This document shows positions 22,951-36,938 of a DNA stretch of 64,000 nt, in pieces. Source of the stretch: Adineta vaga (lineage: Eukaryota > Rotifera). The stretch is taken from positions 12,710,001-12,774,000 of the forward strand of contig CP075492.1 in assembly GCA_021613535.1 (NCBI GenBank). The letters are read 5' to 3'. Numbering within the stretch: position 1 is the first letter of the stretch; every line of letters starts with the position of its first letter. Under the pieces are notes generated by a model. The model was not told the origin of the DNA. It did not search any database and saw only the letters and a list, made by a program, of their open reading frames with translations. Both the position numbers and the translations under genes were made by a program.

Positions 22951-23572
22951 AAAAATCTTACCATCATAACATATTCAAAAAGATAAAGTAAAGAAAGAAT
23001 GTTCTTCATGATTCATTATGAAACTATTTATCTCGTTGTTTTCATTTCGAAATAAAATTATAGTTATCAATATTTCAAAGTCTTTTATTCTTAATAGTAT
23101 TAAGAGAGAATGAGAAAAGTGAACCTTTTACCATCCATCAACAATAATGATGACATAAGAGGTATAGAACATACAAGCGATTACGGACGAACAAAAGCGA
23201 AGAAAAATAAGATTGTATGATACTATAATTATCCCTAGATATGGCCAGCGTTTCACTTGTGCTGAGTGGCCATGATGCTAACAATAGAATTGTAGGAGTA
23301 GTATTACCAAATTTTTCTCTTTCTTTCTTTCTTTTCTTCTTTCTTCGAGATGATTAACTCGATACAATAGTTTGCCAAAGTACTGATAGAAAGGAAAAGA
23401 GAAAATACCAGTCATGTCAGTTATCCTGGCATTCTCATGTCGACATGCATATGTATGTATACATGTCTATCAAATAGTGCTATTAGTAGCAAATTGAACT
23501 CGTTCTAGCCGTTAACAAAGATTGATTTTGACGAACAATTCTATTCTTACTCGTTATTATACATCATTCAAT
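22951..23572. other. Intergenic, nothing recognised
   Basis: No coding frame is supported. The segment includes TTCTTTC-type T/C tracts near 23317-23345 and A/T-rich DNA before the LIM gene. Confidence 0.35.
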
Positions 23573-24833
23573 ATGAATTACGTTCCATTAAATCATAAAC
23601 AAGATCAATCTTCTTCGTCTTCATCTTCAATGTCCTATAAAAAATCCAATACATTTTATTTCAATCAACAAACACCTCGGTTACAAATGCCACGACCACA
23701 ATTTAATTTTACAGTTAATAATCGTCCACATAATTTTTCTCGAATGAAATTTCAATCATCAGAAATACGTCCTCCTCTAACATCCCTACCATTTCCTACA
23801 ATTACTCCCGTAACATCTACTGATTCGATTCCTCGAAATAATGTTCAACAAAAATTAGCAGCATTAACATTACGTTTAGAAAAAGAATTTGAAAATGAAG
23901 CAACTGTTGGTGAATATTATGGTCAATGTACAAAATGTAGACAATCCATAACTGGCTCATCATCGGATGCTTGTCAAGCAATGGGTAAACTTTATCATAA
24001 TGAATGTTTTAAATGTGTCATTTGTTCTCGGATATTACGAGGGAAATCATTTTATCATATACATAATCAAATCTATTGTGAAGAAGATTATTTGGTAAGC
24101 AATACGAATACATTTATACCTTCCAGATGATGTGTGTTTTTTTTTTCTCGTCAATAATGTTAACCTTCATAGAATTTCTTTGATTTTAGTTTACTGGTTT
24201 TCAAAAAACAATAGAAAAATGTTATATTTGTGATCATCTGATTATGGATCAGGTAACTAGATTTAGTAGTACAATGAATACTCTATCTATTCAATTCAGA
24301 TGCTTCAAGCACTTGGACATACGTATCATCCAGGATGTTTTCGTTGTTCAAAATGTAATGAATCTCTTGATGGTCTACCATTTACTATTGATAAAGATCA
24401 ACGTTTATTTTGTTTATATGATTATCATAAGTAAGCATTCGTTTTCCTTCGAATTTTTCAATAAAAAAGATCTTATTTTCAGTACTTATGCAACCAGATG
24501 TGCAAAATGTGCATATCCAATATGTCCCGAAGACGTAAGACAAAATAAATGAAAATCGATTTTTTGCATTCTTTAGTTTCTTCTCTAGGGTTCTTATGAA
24601 ACAATACGTGTCATAGCTATGAATAAAAATTTTCATGTTGAATGTTATCGTTGTGAAGTAAGATCGATTTAATACCAATATGATCTATGTAATGTTCTGT
24701 TGATTTTTAGGATTGTCAATCTAGTTTGAGTGACGAACAAACAACAACTCTCTTAGGTGGTTGTTGTCCATTACCAGATGGCACATTATTATGTTATCGA
24801 TGTCGAATGCATCGAGGTATTAATGAGAAATAA
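23573..24833 (+). CDS. Three-LIM-domain protein, Ajuba/LIMD1/zyxin type (copy 1)
   Basis: This is a multi-exon gene of ~340 aa. The Ser/Pro/Gln-rich N-terminal third is followed by three LIM domains at the C-terminus. LIM1 has CTKCRQSI...HNECFKCVICSR...YCEEDYL. LIM2 has CYICDHL...HPGCFRCSKCNESLDG...CLYDYH. LIM3 has CAKCAYPICPED...HVECYRCEDCQSSL...CYRCRMHRG. Exons break inside LIM domains, joined by 45-75 nt introns. This architecture is that of the Ajuba/LIMD1/WTIP and zyxin group: scaffolds at adhesions and in Hippo signalling. I started at the first in-frame ATG (MNYVPLNH). A second gene of the same design lies at 36,939, so this is one of two linked paralogues. Confidence 0.85.
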
Positions 24834-25432
24834 ATCATTTACATATGTATAAATCCATAAAGATGACAAATTATTCGAATCAAATGTAATTATAATGATA
24901 AACATTACATGCCTTTGATTTTCAATGAATGTTCAAAGCAATAAATGATAAAAGCAATTTTGTTTTTCTCAAATAATTCAAACAAAAACAAACGATTTCT
25001 ATTAAATACATAAAATGACTTTTGTTTTTATTAGTTAAATAATACTTTTTTTTACGAGCATACATATTCTCGCATCTTCTCATAAACATCGTTCTAAACC
25101 ATTCTCTCGTATAAAAACAGAAAAAAAAGATCACTTTTTATGTTTCTATTAGGTTGCATAATTGCTTGAATATATTGTTCTGCTCGAATTTTATAAAGTG
25201 TGCTGATATACAATACGACCAAAAAAGTTGCTCTGCTTATCATTCCGAACAGAATGTGCAAGAAAAAGAACGAAAACACATACAAGATACAGACACAAAA
25301 AAGAAGAAAAGAAAAGCGAGACGTGACCACAGATATGATTATTTGAATAAAGGACACAAGATAGAATGATTATATCCGAGTCATCCGTACAGTTTTAACT
25401 GACTAAAAACTCTTGATAAAAATTGCTTTGCG
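24834..25432. other. Intergenic between converging genes
   Basis: This is the 3' flank of the LIM gene and of the minus-strand calcium-sensor gene. It is A/T-rich. The overlapping open frames on both strands (25,094-25,369) show no domain and are probably chance frames. Confidence 0.4.
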
Positions 25433-26271
25433 TTATTTTGACTGAGCATGAGGTTGGTGAACAACAGGATCTCTCGGTTGTTCAATATTAAATGGCGAAA
25501 CTAATTCGCATAATTCTTTATTTTCCATTAGTAATTGAATAAATTCCTTGGATGTTACTTTGATATCATCTAAATCTTTGTTGCCATGATTTAAATTTTC
25601 AAGCGATCGTTTCAATTCTTCAATGATACGTGAGGTATTTTCGGGATCATCTTTTGCATGAAGTCTCATTGCAATCTTAGAAAAGAAAAAAAGATGAAGT
25701 TATTTCAATCATTAATTCTTTGAAATCTAAGGAAGAAAAAGCTTATTTACTTTAACCATACGATCAATTTCTTTCTTATTGATAACACCATCTTTATCGT
25801 GATCATACGTTCGAAAAACATATTTAAGTTTTTCTCGAATACTACCCGTGGATGTCAATGCAAAACCAATTAAAAACTCGCGTTGATCTGATACGAAAAG
25901 AAAATTCGTTGTTAATTGTTTTTGATAAGAAAATATCTCAATAAATTACATACCGACAATACCATCGTTATTTGAATCGAATGCTTTATGAATATCAGTT
26001 GCTTGTTTTTCAATTTGATCTTCTTTTCCACTATTGATACTACGTAAAAAACTCACCGTATCGGCTTTGGAAATTTTTCCATTAGGACATGCTGCCTGGA
26101 AATGAAACGAACGATATTGAATGAAGAAAGACGAAAATCAAACAAAAGACAAACCTTGAGTTTTTCATACCAAACTTTGACACTTTCATGATCGATTTTA
26201 GCTTTGCTAGAAATAAATTCGATATCTTCTTCACTTAATTCTGCTGGTGTTTGTGATGAACTTGATCCCAT
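25433..26271 (-). CDS. Neuronal-calcium-sensor-like EF-hand protein
   Basis: There are four exons (first 26271-26155, last ending 25433), giving about 210 aa. The N-terminus MGSSSSQ fits N-myristoylation. Then comes the NCS-type layout: VKVWYEKLK..CPNGKISKADTVSFL, EF-hand DSNNDGIVGDQREF, the linker ALTSTGSIREKLKYVFRTYD, EF-hand DHDKDGVINKKEI, and a last, degenerate EF-like loop (NHGNKDLDDIKVTSKEF). The EF1 region lacks ligands, as is usual in the family. Such proteins sense Ca2+ and act at membranes (recoverin, neurocalcin, NCS-1). The exact subfamily is unclear because the C-terminal loop and tail (VSPFNIEQPRDP) diverge. A perfect GC-rich palindrome lies about 25 nt upstream of the ATG. Confidence 0.8.
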
Positions 26272-26296
26272 TTCAATATTTACGAATATATTCTTT

Positions 26297-26310
26297 TCCG
26301 CCTAGGCGGA
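26297..26310. repeat. 14-bp perfect palindrome TCCGCCTAGGCGGA
   Basis: This GC-rich palindrome stands out in A/T-rich flanks about 25-40 nt upstream of the calcium-sensor start codon. It could be a protein-binding site. The position is suggestive only. Confidence 0.4.
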
Positions 26311-26507
26311 TATGAGTTCTCAAATAAGAAGTATCGAGAGATTAAAATCGAATAATTTAATCTAGAACTAGAAAGAGAAAAATCATGAGAATTCATTCGG
26401 GAATTATCCATCTTCGAGTAAAGAAAATATACATAACGCGTGGTTATTAACATTCAAAACAAAAAATATCTGCGAGATTAGATTACAGATAGAATCGGCA
26501 TGATTAA

Positions 26508-27700
26508 CTATTCTCTCCAATTGCCTGTGTTTGGATTATAATACAAGTGTATTTCTTCTGTCGAATCAACAAAAGACATTTGAATTGTATACATTGGTTC
26601 TTCACCTTTCAATACTTTTTGAATCATATATTATTTGTGTATTTTGTTTAACAATTATGCAAATTTTTGAAAAAAGTGTATAAACAATATCTTGATTGAG
26701 ATTGAAACTCCTGATAGAAATAGTATGTTGTTTAATTGTTAGACATATGCGTCGATGAAGTTCCCATTCGGGTATTGATATGTCTCATTTTCTGATCAAT
26801 TTTTCCATAAGATCATCACACATTGTATGAATATTGAGTTTAGCTAACGAAGCTAATAGAGTTGATTGTAAATTGCCAATAGCTAATTTTCCTCCTTGTT
26901 GACCAACAATCTGACGATTGGGCGCAGCAGGTGTTACACGTAATGAGGACCCTAATACTAAACAAACATCAGCACGTTTTGCATGATCAAAACTTGTTTC
27001 TAATTCATGTTTTGGTAAACTTTCACCAAAATTAATAATCGAATCAGAAAGGATTGATCTACACTTTGTACATTTACGATTCGTTGCACGATCATGAACT
27101 TGAGAAGATGTTCATGTACGAAAATCACGCAAATATTTCGTATGACATCTTTGACAAAGTTCTAAATTCGAATTTCCATGAAGTTCAGCTAACATTATTG
27201 CCGGTAGACTATCTGTATTTTGTCAGACAACAAAATGAAGAAGATTTCGACGTGCTAATTCTACTAATGCCATATGTGTAACGGATGGAATCGCTTTTGT
27301 TGATATTGTTGTACGTGCATTTAGTGAATGTATAGAACCAGGATGATCACGAAGTTCCCAAACATCTGGTTCCGTCAGTAATAAAGTATTCATCCTCGAT
27401 CGAAAATCAGAAATACAAGATAAAAATCACCTTTGTCATCCGATTTAATGAAATTATTTCATGCATCGATAAGAATAATGCGGGATGTTCTATATGGCAG
27501 GATATACTCACCCTGTTGATGTTGATACACCGGCACCTAATGAAAGAAATCATCATTCACATCGATGTTGTTGTACTTTTATTTATAGTCTAACCAGTAA
27601 AGACAATAAAATGTTTAGCATTTCGTATCCAATCGGCAAGTTTACCAATTTTTCGATCGAGTGTATCAGGTGAATTTTCATCTGAAATGCCATGTGCCAT
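26508..27700 (-). pseudogene. Broken sirtuin (SIRT6/7 type)
   Basis: Reading minus from ATG 27700 gives ADWIRNAKHFIVFTG|AGVSTSTG, then SDFRSR...TEPDVWELRDHP, QNTDSLPAIMLAELHGN, CQRCH...CTKCRS, IINFGESLPKHELE, KRADVCLVLGSSLRVTPAA and GGKLAIGNLQST. These are the sirtuin NAD+-binding motifs, catalytic His (ELHG) and a four-Cys zinc site, closest to SIRT6/7. The same frame contains three TGA codons, at 27223-27225 (before QNTDS), 27112-27114 (between zinc Cys pairs) and 26785-26787. The acceptor expected before ISDFRS has no AG. The final segment (MYTIQMSFVDS...NPNTGNWRE, stop 26508) is in another frame. Intact, it would be a NAD-dependent deacylase; here it looks decayed. Readthrough cannot be excluded from sequence alone. 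Confidence 0.75.
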
Positions 27701-28190
27701 TTTTATTCTCTTGTAAATAAGTTAATTCAAATCTAAAATCAGACATACGCGTTTTTTTTCCTATATACACAAATACATAAAGAAAATGATCACTCAATAA
27801 TCTTATGTATATCAAAAATCTGATTAGTTCAATCACAAAAGAATGTAAAAAGAACACTTTTGAGTTTTAAAAAGAAAGAATAAGAATGAATGTATATTTT
27901 AATCTGTTAATTGAATCTAACCAATAGCAGAAGTTCGTCATCTATAGTAAAGATAAAGAAAACAACACATAACAACAATCAGATCGACAAGAATGTCTAC
28001 AAGAAAGAAATCACAAGTAGCCAAGCTGCGAGTCACACACACACACGCACACACACACACAATAACTATTACCAAAACAGTGTCTGTACATATCTTTTTA
28101 ACACACAAAACAGGAGTAATTTTAGCGATAGATAAGACCCGATTACATAGAAAATAAATAATGTGAAAAGAAAGAAGCAAATATATAGAA
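27701..28190. other. Intergenic, (AC)n microsatellite
   Basis: The stretch is A/T-rich with a (CA)n run near 28036-28061. It should carry the 5' flank of the sirtuin pseudogene and the 3' end of SMAD4. I see no coding frame. Confidence 0.4.
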
Positions 28191-30588
<2,398 letters not shown>

Positions 30589-30596
30589 TCTTGCCG

Positions 30597-30653
30597 ATGA
30601 TGATGATGATGATGATGATGCAGCGGCAGCAGCAACAGCGGCGGCGGCGGCGG
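30597..30653. repeat. Trinucleotide repeat (TGA)n and (GCG/GCA)n
   Basis: On the minus strand, tandem triplets encode poly-Ser then poly-Ala in the frame leading into SMAD4. If the upstream frame is translated, this is a low-complexity N-terminus; otherwise it is 5'UTR. The GCG part is unusually GC-rich for the window. Confidence 0.6.
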
Positions 30654-30681
30654 CGAGTGAGGGATGAATGAGGAGGTCCAC

Positions 30682-31106
30682 TCTATTTGTTTTACTTTAG
30701 AGAAAAGTATATTGTTTAAAATAAAAAATACGTAAAGAATGGTAGTTGTTTCTTTTTTCTTGTATTAAGTAGGCTTCTTTTTTCGTTTCCACATTATCGA
30801 TCAACCGGTAGGGCGAAGCGGTAAACAAAATAAACATAATGAGCGACCATGTGACATGCCTTTGCTCCTTCAATTAACTTTTATAGTGATGTTGGTAGTG
30901 ACATCTTTCTAGGCACGACTAAAATATTTCACTGGATCAAACTTGATTATTCATTCAGTGTGAGTATCACATCACACATAACGAACGAAGCAATAACAAT
31001 CCTTTTAACAAGTATTGATTCTATAAATAACAGATCAAAGATCATATAATCATAAATAGAACATCGAATAGATATTTTTGTTGTTTTCAGATAACTATTC
31101 CATCAA
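30682..31106. promoter_or_regulatory. Divergent region between SMAD4 and TCP1
   Basis: About 420 bases lie between outward-facing genes. The plus side ends in TTTTCAG, 16 nt before the TCP1 start. No other motif was recognised. Confidence 0.35.
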
Positions 31107-33276
31107 ATGGCTCAAGGTACCTTATCGCTCGGTGGTGAACGTATTACAGGTTTGTAGACCAAAAAAAATAAAGTATTGATAACAAAATCGCATGATCTTT
31201 TTCTTTATATTCATTTTTAGGTGATTCCGTTCGTACTCAAAATGGTAAAAAGACTTTTTGTAAAGATATTTCAATTCCTTCTCTTCTTCTGTAATATGTA
31301 GTTTTAGCTGCAATGGCAATTGCAAATATCGTTCGAACATCATTAGGTCCATTAGGACTTGATAAAATGCTTGTTGATGATATTGGCGTAAGTAAAGATT
31401 TCTTTTCTCAATAATCATAACGAAAATCCATTTAGGATGTAACAATTACAAATGATGGTGCTACCATTCTTAAATTGCTCGAAGTTGAACATCCTGCAGC
31501 TAAAGTACTTGTCGAATTAGCTCAATTACAAGATCAAGAAGTTGGTGATGGGACAACAAGTGTCGTATGTAAAGAAAACATTGTTTTCGTTGTAGAAATA
31601 AAACTTGCATTTTTCTAGGTTATTATTGCAGCTGAATTACTAAAAAATGCGGATCAACTTGTAAAACAAAAAATTCATCCAACATCTGTTATCAGTGGTT
31701 ATAAATTAGCATGCAAGTAAGACACAATATTATTAAACTTAATATAAATAAGAATCAAAATCCTTTTTAGATCAGCCGTCAAATATATCCAAGAAAAAAT
31801 GATTATTAATTCTGATAAAATCGGTAATAGTTGTTTAATAAATGTTGCAAAAACATCGATGGCAAGTAAGGTGATTGGCATGTACGTATTGATTGTAATT
31901 TTAATCGTTGATCTTCTATGTATTTATTGTAGGGACTCAGATTTCTTTGCTAAAATGTGTGTTGATGCTGCGAATCTTGTTAAATTTACTGAAAAAGATA
32001 AAGTAATAATACCGGTGAAATCAATCAATGTATTAAAAGCACATGGTCGATCAATTCGTGAAAGTAGTTTAATATCTGGTTATGCATTGAATTGTACTGT
32101 TGCATCACAACTGATGATTAAACGAATTCGAAATGCAAAAATTGCATGTTTGGATTTTAGTTTACAAAAAGTACGAATGAAATTAGGCGTACAAATTGTT
32201 GTAGAAGATCCAGAAAAATTGGAAGCAATTCGACGAAGGTGTGATAGTTTTTTCTTTGATGATTAAGATTGTACAATGACATATGTATGCACGTTTAGAG
32301 AAACAAATATTGCTAAAGAACGTGTTGCAGAATTATTAAATGCAGGAGCTAACGTTATTTTAACAACTGGTGGTATTGATGATCTTTGTTTAAAACAATT
32401 TATTGAAGCAGAAGCAATGGCTGTTCGACGTTGTAAAAAGTCAGATTTGAAGCGTATTGCTAAAGCAACAGGAGGTAAAATACTAGAAAAAGCTTGTTAA
32501 TCTACTGCTATATGTTTTAATATATGTATATTTAGCTACATTATTAACCGCTCTGGCAAATATGCAAGGTGAAGAATCTGTTGATGCATCAGTCATTGGT
32601 AGTGCTGCTGAAGTTGTTCAAGAACGTATTTGTGATGATGAGCTTATACTTATTCGAGGGCCAAAAGCACGTACAGCTGCTTCAATTATCATACGAGGTG
32701 CAAATGATTTCATGTGTGATGAAATTGAACGATCGATACATGATGCTCTATGTGTTGTAAAACGTGTCTTAGAATCAAAACAAGTTGTACCCGGTGGTGG
32801 CTGTTGTGAAACAGCTCTTTCTATTTATTTAGAAAATTTTGCTACTACTATCGTATGAATTTAATTGACTCGATAAAATCCAATAGAAACTTTGTATTAT
32901 TCTTCTATTTCAGAATTCAAGAGAACAATTAGCTGTTGCTGAATTTGCTTCAGCACTTTTATCAATTCCAAAAGCATTAAGCGTCAATGCAGGACAAGAT
33001 GCTTCTGATCTGATTGCAAAACTTCGTGCTTATCATAATGCATCTCAAATAATAGCCGAGAGAGAACAGTTAAAATGGTTCGGTTTAGATCTTCAACTTG
33101 GTAAACTTCGTGATTGTGTATCGAATGGAGTTCTTGAACCAGCAATATCAAAAATAAAAACATTAAAATATGCTACTGAAGCAGCAATTACAATATTACG
33201 TATTGATGATATGATTAAACTTGATAAAGAAGAAAAACGAGGTAGACATGGTGGTGGTGCTGATGAATGTATGTAA
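31107..33276 (+). CDS. TCP1: T-complex protein 1 subunit alpha (CCT1)
   Basis: This is a multi-exon gene of about 550 aa from ATG 31107 to TAA 33274-33276. Group II chaperonin motifs are present: [44 protein letters not shown] (the GDGTT phosphate-binding motif), ILKAHGRS, LKLGV-type apical segments and [13 protein letters not shown] (usual GGG box). Wording in the apical and equatorial regions matches CCT alpha rather than other subunits (for instance GYALNCTV and [13 protein letters not shown]). It is one of eight subunits of the cytosolic TRiC chamber folding actin and tubulin. The C-terminus is short and Gly/His-rich ([12 protein letters not shown]). TTTTCAG lies 16 nt before the start. 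A (TG)n run follows near 33312. Confidence 0.95.
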
Positions 33277-33627
33277 CGAATAACAATCAATCAAAAACAA
33301 TCTATTTATGAGGGTGTGTGTGTGTGTGTATGATTTTTTTATTTACTATTTTTCATTGTTAATGTTTTGATTCTTTTGGAAAAGAAAATTACGATAGATT
33401 TTTATATGAATTTTATTTCTTTCTATAATAAGATCATAAGGTTATTGAGAGAATATGAATATGAATAATTGATTACAATTGAATATAGAAAAAGAAATAT
33501 GATTAAATATCAATGAATTGCAAATGGATATTTGATTGAAGAATAGCGAGTGGAATATAATTCTTGTGGTTAGTATAGATGAGAATAGTGACCATATATA
33601 AACGAAACGTTATACGAATAAATCAGT
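33277..33627. other. Intergenic with (TG)n run
   Basis: This is the 3' flank of TCP1 and 5' flank of the intermediate filament gene. A (TG)n run lies near 33312-33329. Nothing else was recognised. Confidence 0.4.
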
Positions 33628-35587
33628 ATGGCATTGATTCATCGTTATACAACTGACTTTTCAACAAAGGCAATACCTCATCATCAAACGTATGATAGTC
33701 AAACATCCATTGCAAAAGTTGCAGATGATATAAGCTCGATAAAAAAACAAGATGCAGATGAAAAACGTTATCTTCATTCCTTAAATGATCGACTTGAAGA
33801 ATTTCTCAATGGTTTAGATGCTCTTGAATTAGCTAATAAAAAATTACGAGATGAATTGAATTATTTAATTACAAGTTGGGGTATTGGTGGTGAAAATCGT
33901 GCACGTTTTCTTCAAGAACTTGATCAAGTTACTCAACATTTATCGAAACAAAGTCGACAAAGAGCAATTCTTCAAGCTGAAACCAAAGTTTTCGAAGAAC
34001 AAGCACTTCTTACTGATCGTGTTACTTCTGTTTTTCTCGATGTACGTCGTTTATACGAAGATAAACAAGAATTTCTCTTAGATTATCTTCGTCAATTAGA
34101 AGATAAATATCATAAAATTCAACTTCGTCTTGATATTAGTAATGGTCAAGTGAAATCTCTTGATGATGATTATCAAAAAGAACTGGCAAAATTTCGTTCT
34201 TATCTAGCTGAATGGTCACAAATCGCATTAGATCGACAAAAACTATTGATTCAAATACAATCCCTTCGAGAACATTATAATCTTCGTTTAGCTTATAATC
34301 AAGAAGAAATTAATGAATGGAAACGTTTATTAAATCATATAACACAAGATTCAACAAGTTTCTATCGAGATTATTTAGATACAATCAAACAACAAATCTA
34401 TAATGATTATGAAAAAATGGCGAAAGAACAACAAATGGACATTGAAATGGAATATAAAACACGTTTAAATGATATTCAAGAGAAAATTAAGATGGGCTTA
34501 TTGGTAGATGAAAATGGTTTGTAATTAATTCAGCTACATCATTTTTTCCCCCGTATTCTATTGAATTTATTTGATTTTAGATGAACGACGTCGTCGTGAA
34601 GAAACTCATCGTTTTGAAACTCGTCTCAATGAATATACAAAAGATTTCGATCAACTTCAATCCGATTATCGAACATTAGCCGAGGAAAATCAACGTAAAC
34701 GACGTTTATTAAAAGATTTAGAAAATGAAGCACGAAATAAAGGAAGAAAACATGCAGAACAACATGCACAACTTCAACGAGACACTGATATGACACGTGC
34801 AGAATATTATGCATTAAAAGATGAATTAGATAAATTAGTATATACACTTCGATTTAGTATTGAAGAAGAATTACGAATCTATGAAGCATTATTGAATTCT
34901 TTACATCGAAAAAAAGATCCTCGACCAGCATTAGATATATCAACGAATATTCGACAAACAAAAACTACAATTAATGAAAATACAGATCGAAATCGATATG
35001 CAATTGAAAAAGACATATTGAATCAAAATCAAAAAACAACAACGTCGACAACACGAACAACAAAACGTTCCGGACAAGAAATCGATAGAAAACAACAAAT
35101 TAATATAGATAAAACAAGAGCTACACAAGAAGTATCTGAACTTAGTGAAAAATATATGCAAAATAAAATTCATATCACACGAAAATATAAAGGTAAAATG
35201 AGAGAATACGAGGAACAAATTAATAAATCAATATTTGATTTAGGAAATATTTTGATCAAATTTGTTGATGTTGGTGGTCGTTTTGTTGAAATTGAAAATA
35301 CCGGTAATCATTCACGTGATTTAACCAGATGGTATATTGAACGAGTTGTTGATGGTCGACGAATAAATTATGTCTTTCCAACATTTGAACTTCAACCACA
35401 TGATACCGTTAGAATCTATGGAAATTATCACCAACGATCTTCATCTCCACCATCTACAGATGATTCATATCAACAATTAATTGCACCAAATTTTCATAAT
35501 TGGGATACGGGACGACAAATGCGTACAGAATTATTCAATCGGGATGATATTGGTAAAGCATTATTTGAACAAACAATAAAAGATTAA
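33628..35587 (+). CDS. Invertebrate cytoplasmic intermediate filament protein with lamin tail domain
   Basis: There are two exons (33628-34516 and 34581-35587), giving 631 aa. The head is ~45 residues. The rod shows long uninterrupted heptads: coil 1A near LHSLNDRLEEFLNGLDALELANKKL, a long coil 1B as in protostome IFs, and coil 2 ending near KLVYTLRFSIEEELRIYEALL. A Thr/Lys/Gln-rich tail follows, then a lamin tail fold (VDVGGRFVEIENTGNHSRDLTRWYIER...FPTFELQPHDTVRIYG...NWDTGRQMRTELFN). The C-terminus lacks a CaaX box, so it is not a membrane-anchored B-type lamin. I infer a cytoplasmic filament protein, though an unprenylated lamin is possible. An AG sits one base before ATG (ATCAGtATGG). Confidence 0.9.
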
Positions 35588-36938
35588 AACAAAAAAAAGG
35601 CTATATGAACTATTCAGTTCATAGAGAAAAAAAGATTTCTGGATAACACTTTTTCACAAGTTTCATGGATAATATCTATTTGAGATACATCAATATATTC
35701 ATATGAGAATGATCACGCTTAACTTTGTAATAATAATCAGTTACAAGTAGAATTTGATATTCGTGGATAAAAAATTACACTACAAGTGCACAATGTAAAT
35801 TTTCCAACTGCAATGTTCATCAAAGTTGGAAGCAGTAACAAAATGAGTCCATCGAAGAAATAGTCGAATTTTACACTAAGCTATCTTACGTTTACATCAG
35901 TTTTGCGAAAAGAAAACAGTTCTTTAATTTCTATGATCATAGGGTATGCTTGACAGCATTGTTCTTAATATATTATTTTGTAGAACATATCAGCAAGAAA
36001 AAGAAAAATATCAAAGCAATTCTGAATTTCGAGATTTGGCATTTTGTCATCAACAATCTTCACATTACACAGAAGTATTTAGAATACAAAAATTATTTCA
36101 TCGTGATTACATTGAGAGAGTATTATTTGGACAAATAAAACAAAAAAGAAGATATTCCGATAAATGATTGATTTTATACTATTATACTCATAAGTAAATA
36201 ACATTTTAGATAGAAACTCGTATCTGATATTTACTCATATAATGTAACAGAAAATAGCAAAGAAATAGACGCCAGTGGGTAACATTTAACATCTAATCTC
36301 AAACATACTGATAGTACGATACTAATTACATAACAAAGAATCTTTTTGACATTCTTTTCTGGGAATTAATTATAGTGTGAAATTTCCAAAGCCACTTGTC
36401 ATTTTTGTCGAATAATCGATCGCATAACAAATTATTCGATGAGAAGAATCATCAACTGAGCTATTAAAAGAAGAAAAAAAGACAATGTATATATGTGTAT
36501 TAGATAATCTCGTCCTAACTGATCCATCTGCCTGACATTTTTTTCATTCTCTTTCTGTCAAAGAAAAAAGTTAAAGGCGTGAATTGGAATTTTAAGTCGA
36601 TCATACATATACAAATGCACAGCTGGATATCAATATTAAAGAGTGCGTGTGAAGAGAAGAAGAAGAAGAAGAAGAGAAAAAATCTGTCTTCCTATTCATT
36701 CGTTTCGTGTGCTATTCGCAATTAAATGATGTGAGGAAAGAAAGAAAAGAAGAAAACGTTCAAAGCAAACGACGAACGAAAAGAAGAAACGAACACGTAT
36801 ATACATATATAATCACATTCCACACATTCCAATGTCGCTTTAGTTCATTCATTTAAAAAAAGACATTTTCAAATTATTCGATAAAAACAAATCTATTCTT
36901 GCAGGTGATACATACATACAAACATACGTTCCCTCTCG
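35588..36938. other. Gene-poor stretch upstream of LIM copy 2
   Basis: This is about 1.35 kb of A/T-rich DNA. One open frame (35946-36167, 73 codons, after TTTTGTAG) is Gln/Arg/Tyr-rich and matches nothing; it could be a lone exon. A (GAA)n run lies near 36655-36675. TTCTTGCAG near 36897-36905 is a likely acceptor for the leader of the LIM gene. Confidence 0.35.

Noticed and set aside
25094-25369. Overlapping ORFs on both strands downstream of LIM copy 1
   Set aside because: Mutually antisense, low complexity and without recognisable motifs.
26785-27225. Selenocysteine reading of the TGA codons in the sirtuin
   Set aside because: The positions are not known Sec sites, no SECIS-like hairpin was seen, and a splice-site lesion and frame change accompany them.
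27054-27281. Plus-strand ORF of 75 codons
   Set aside because: It is antisense to the sirtuin remnant, whose motifs explain the region.
30589-30681. SMAD4 start at the GTG near 30681
   Set aside because: GTG is not a normal start in animals; the frame is open but ATG first occurs at 30588, so an upstream exon or this ATG is preferred.
35946-36167. 73-codon ORF between the filament and LIM genes
   Set aside because: No domain, no partner exon, ordinary composition for A/T-rich DNA; noted only in the intergenic entry.
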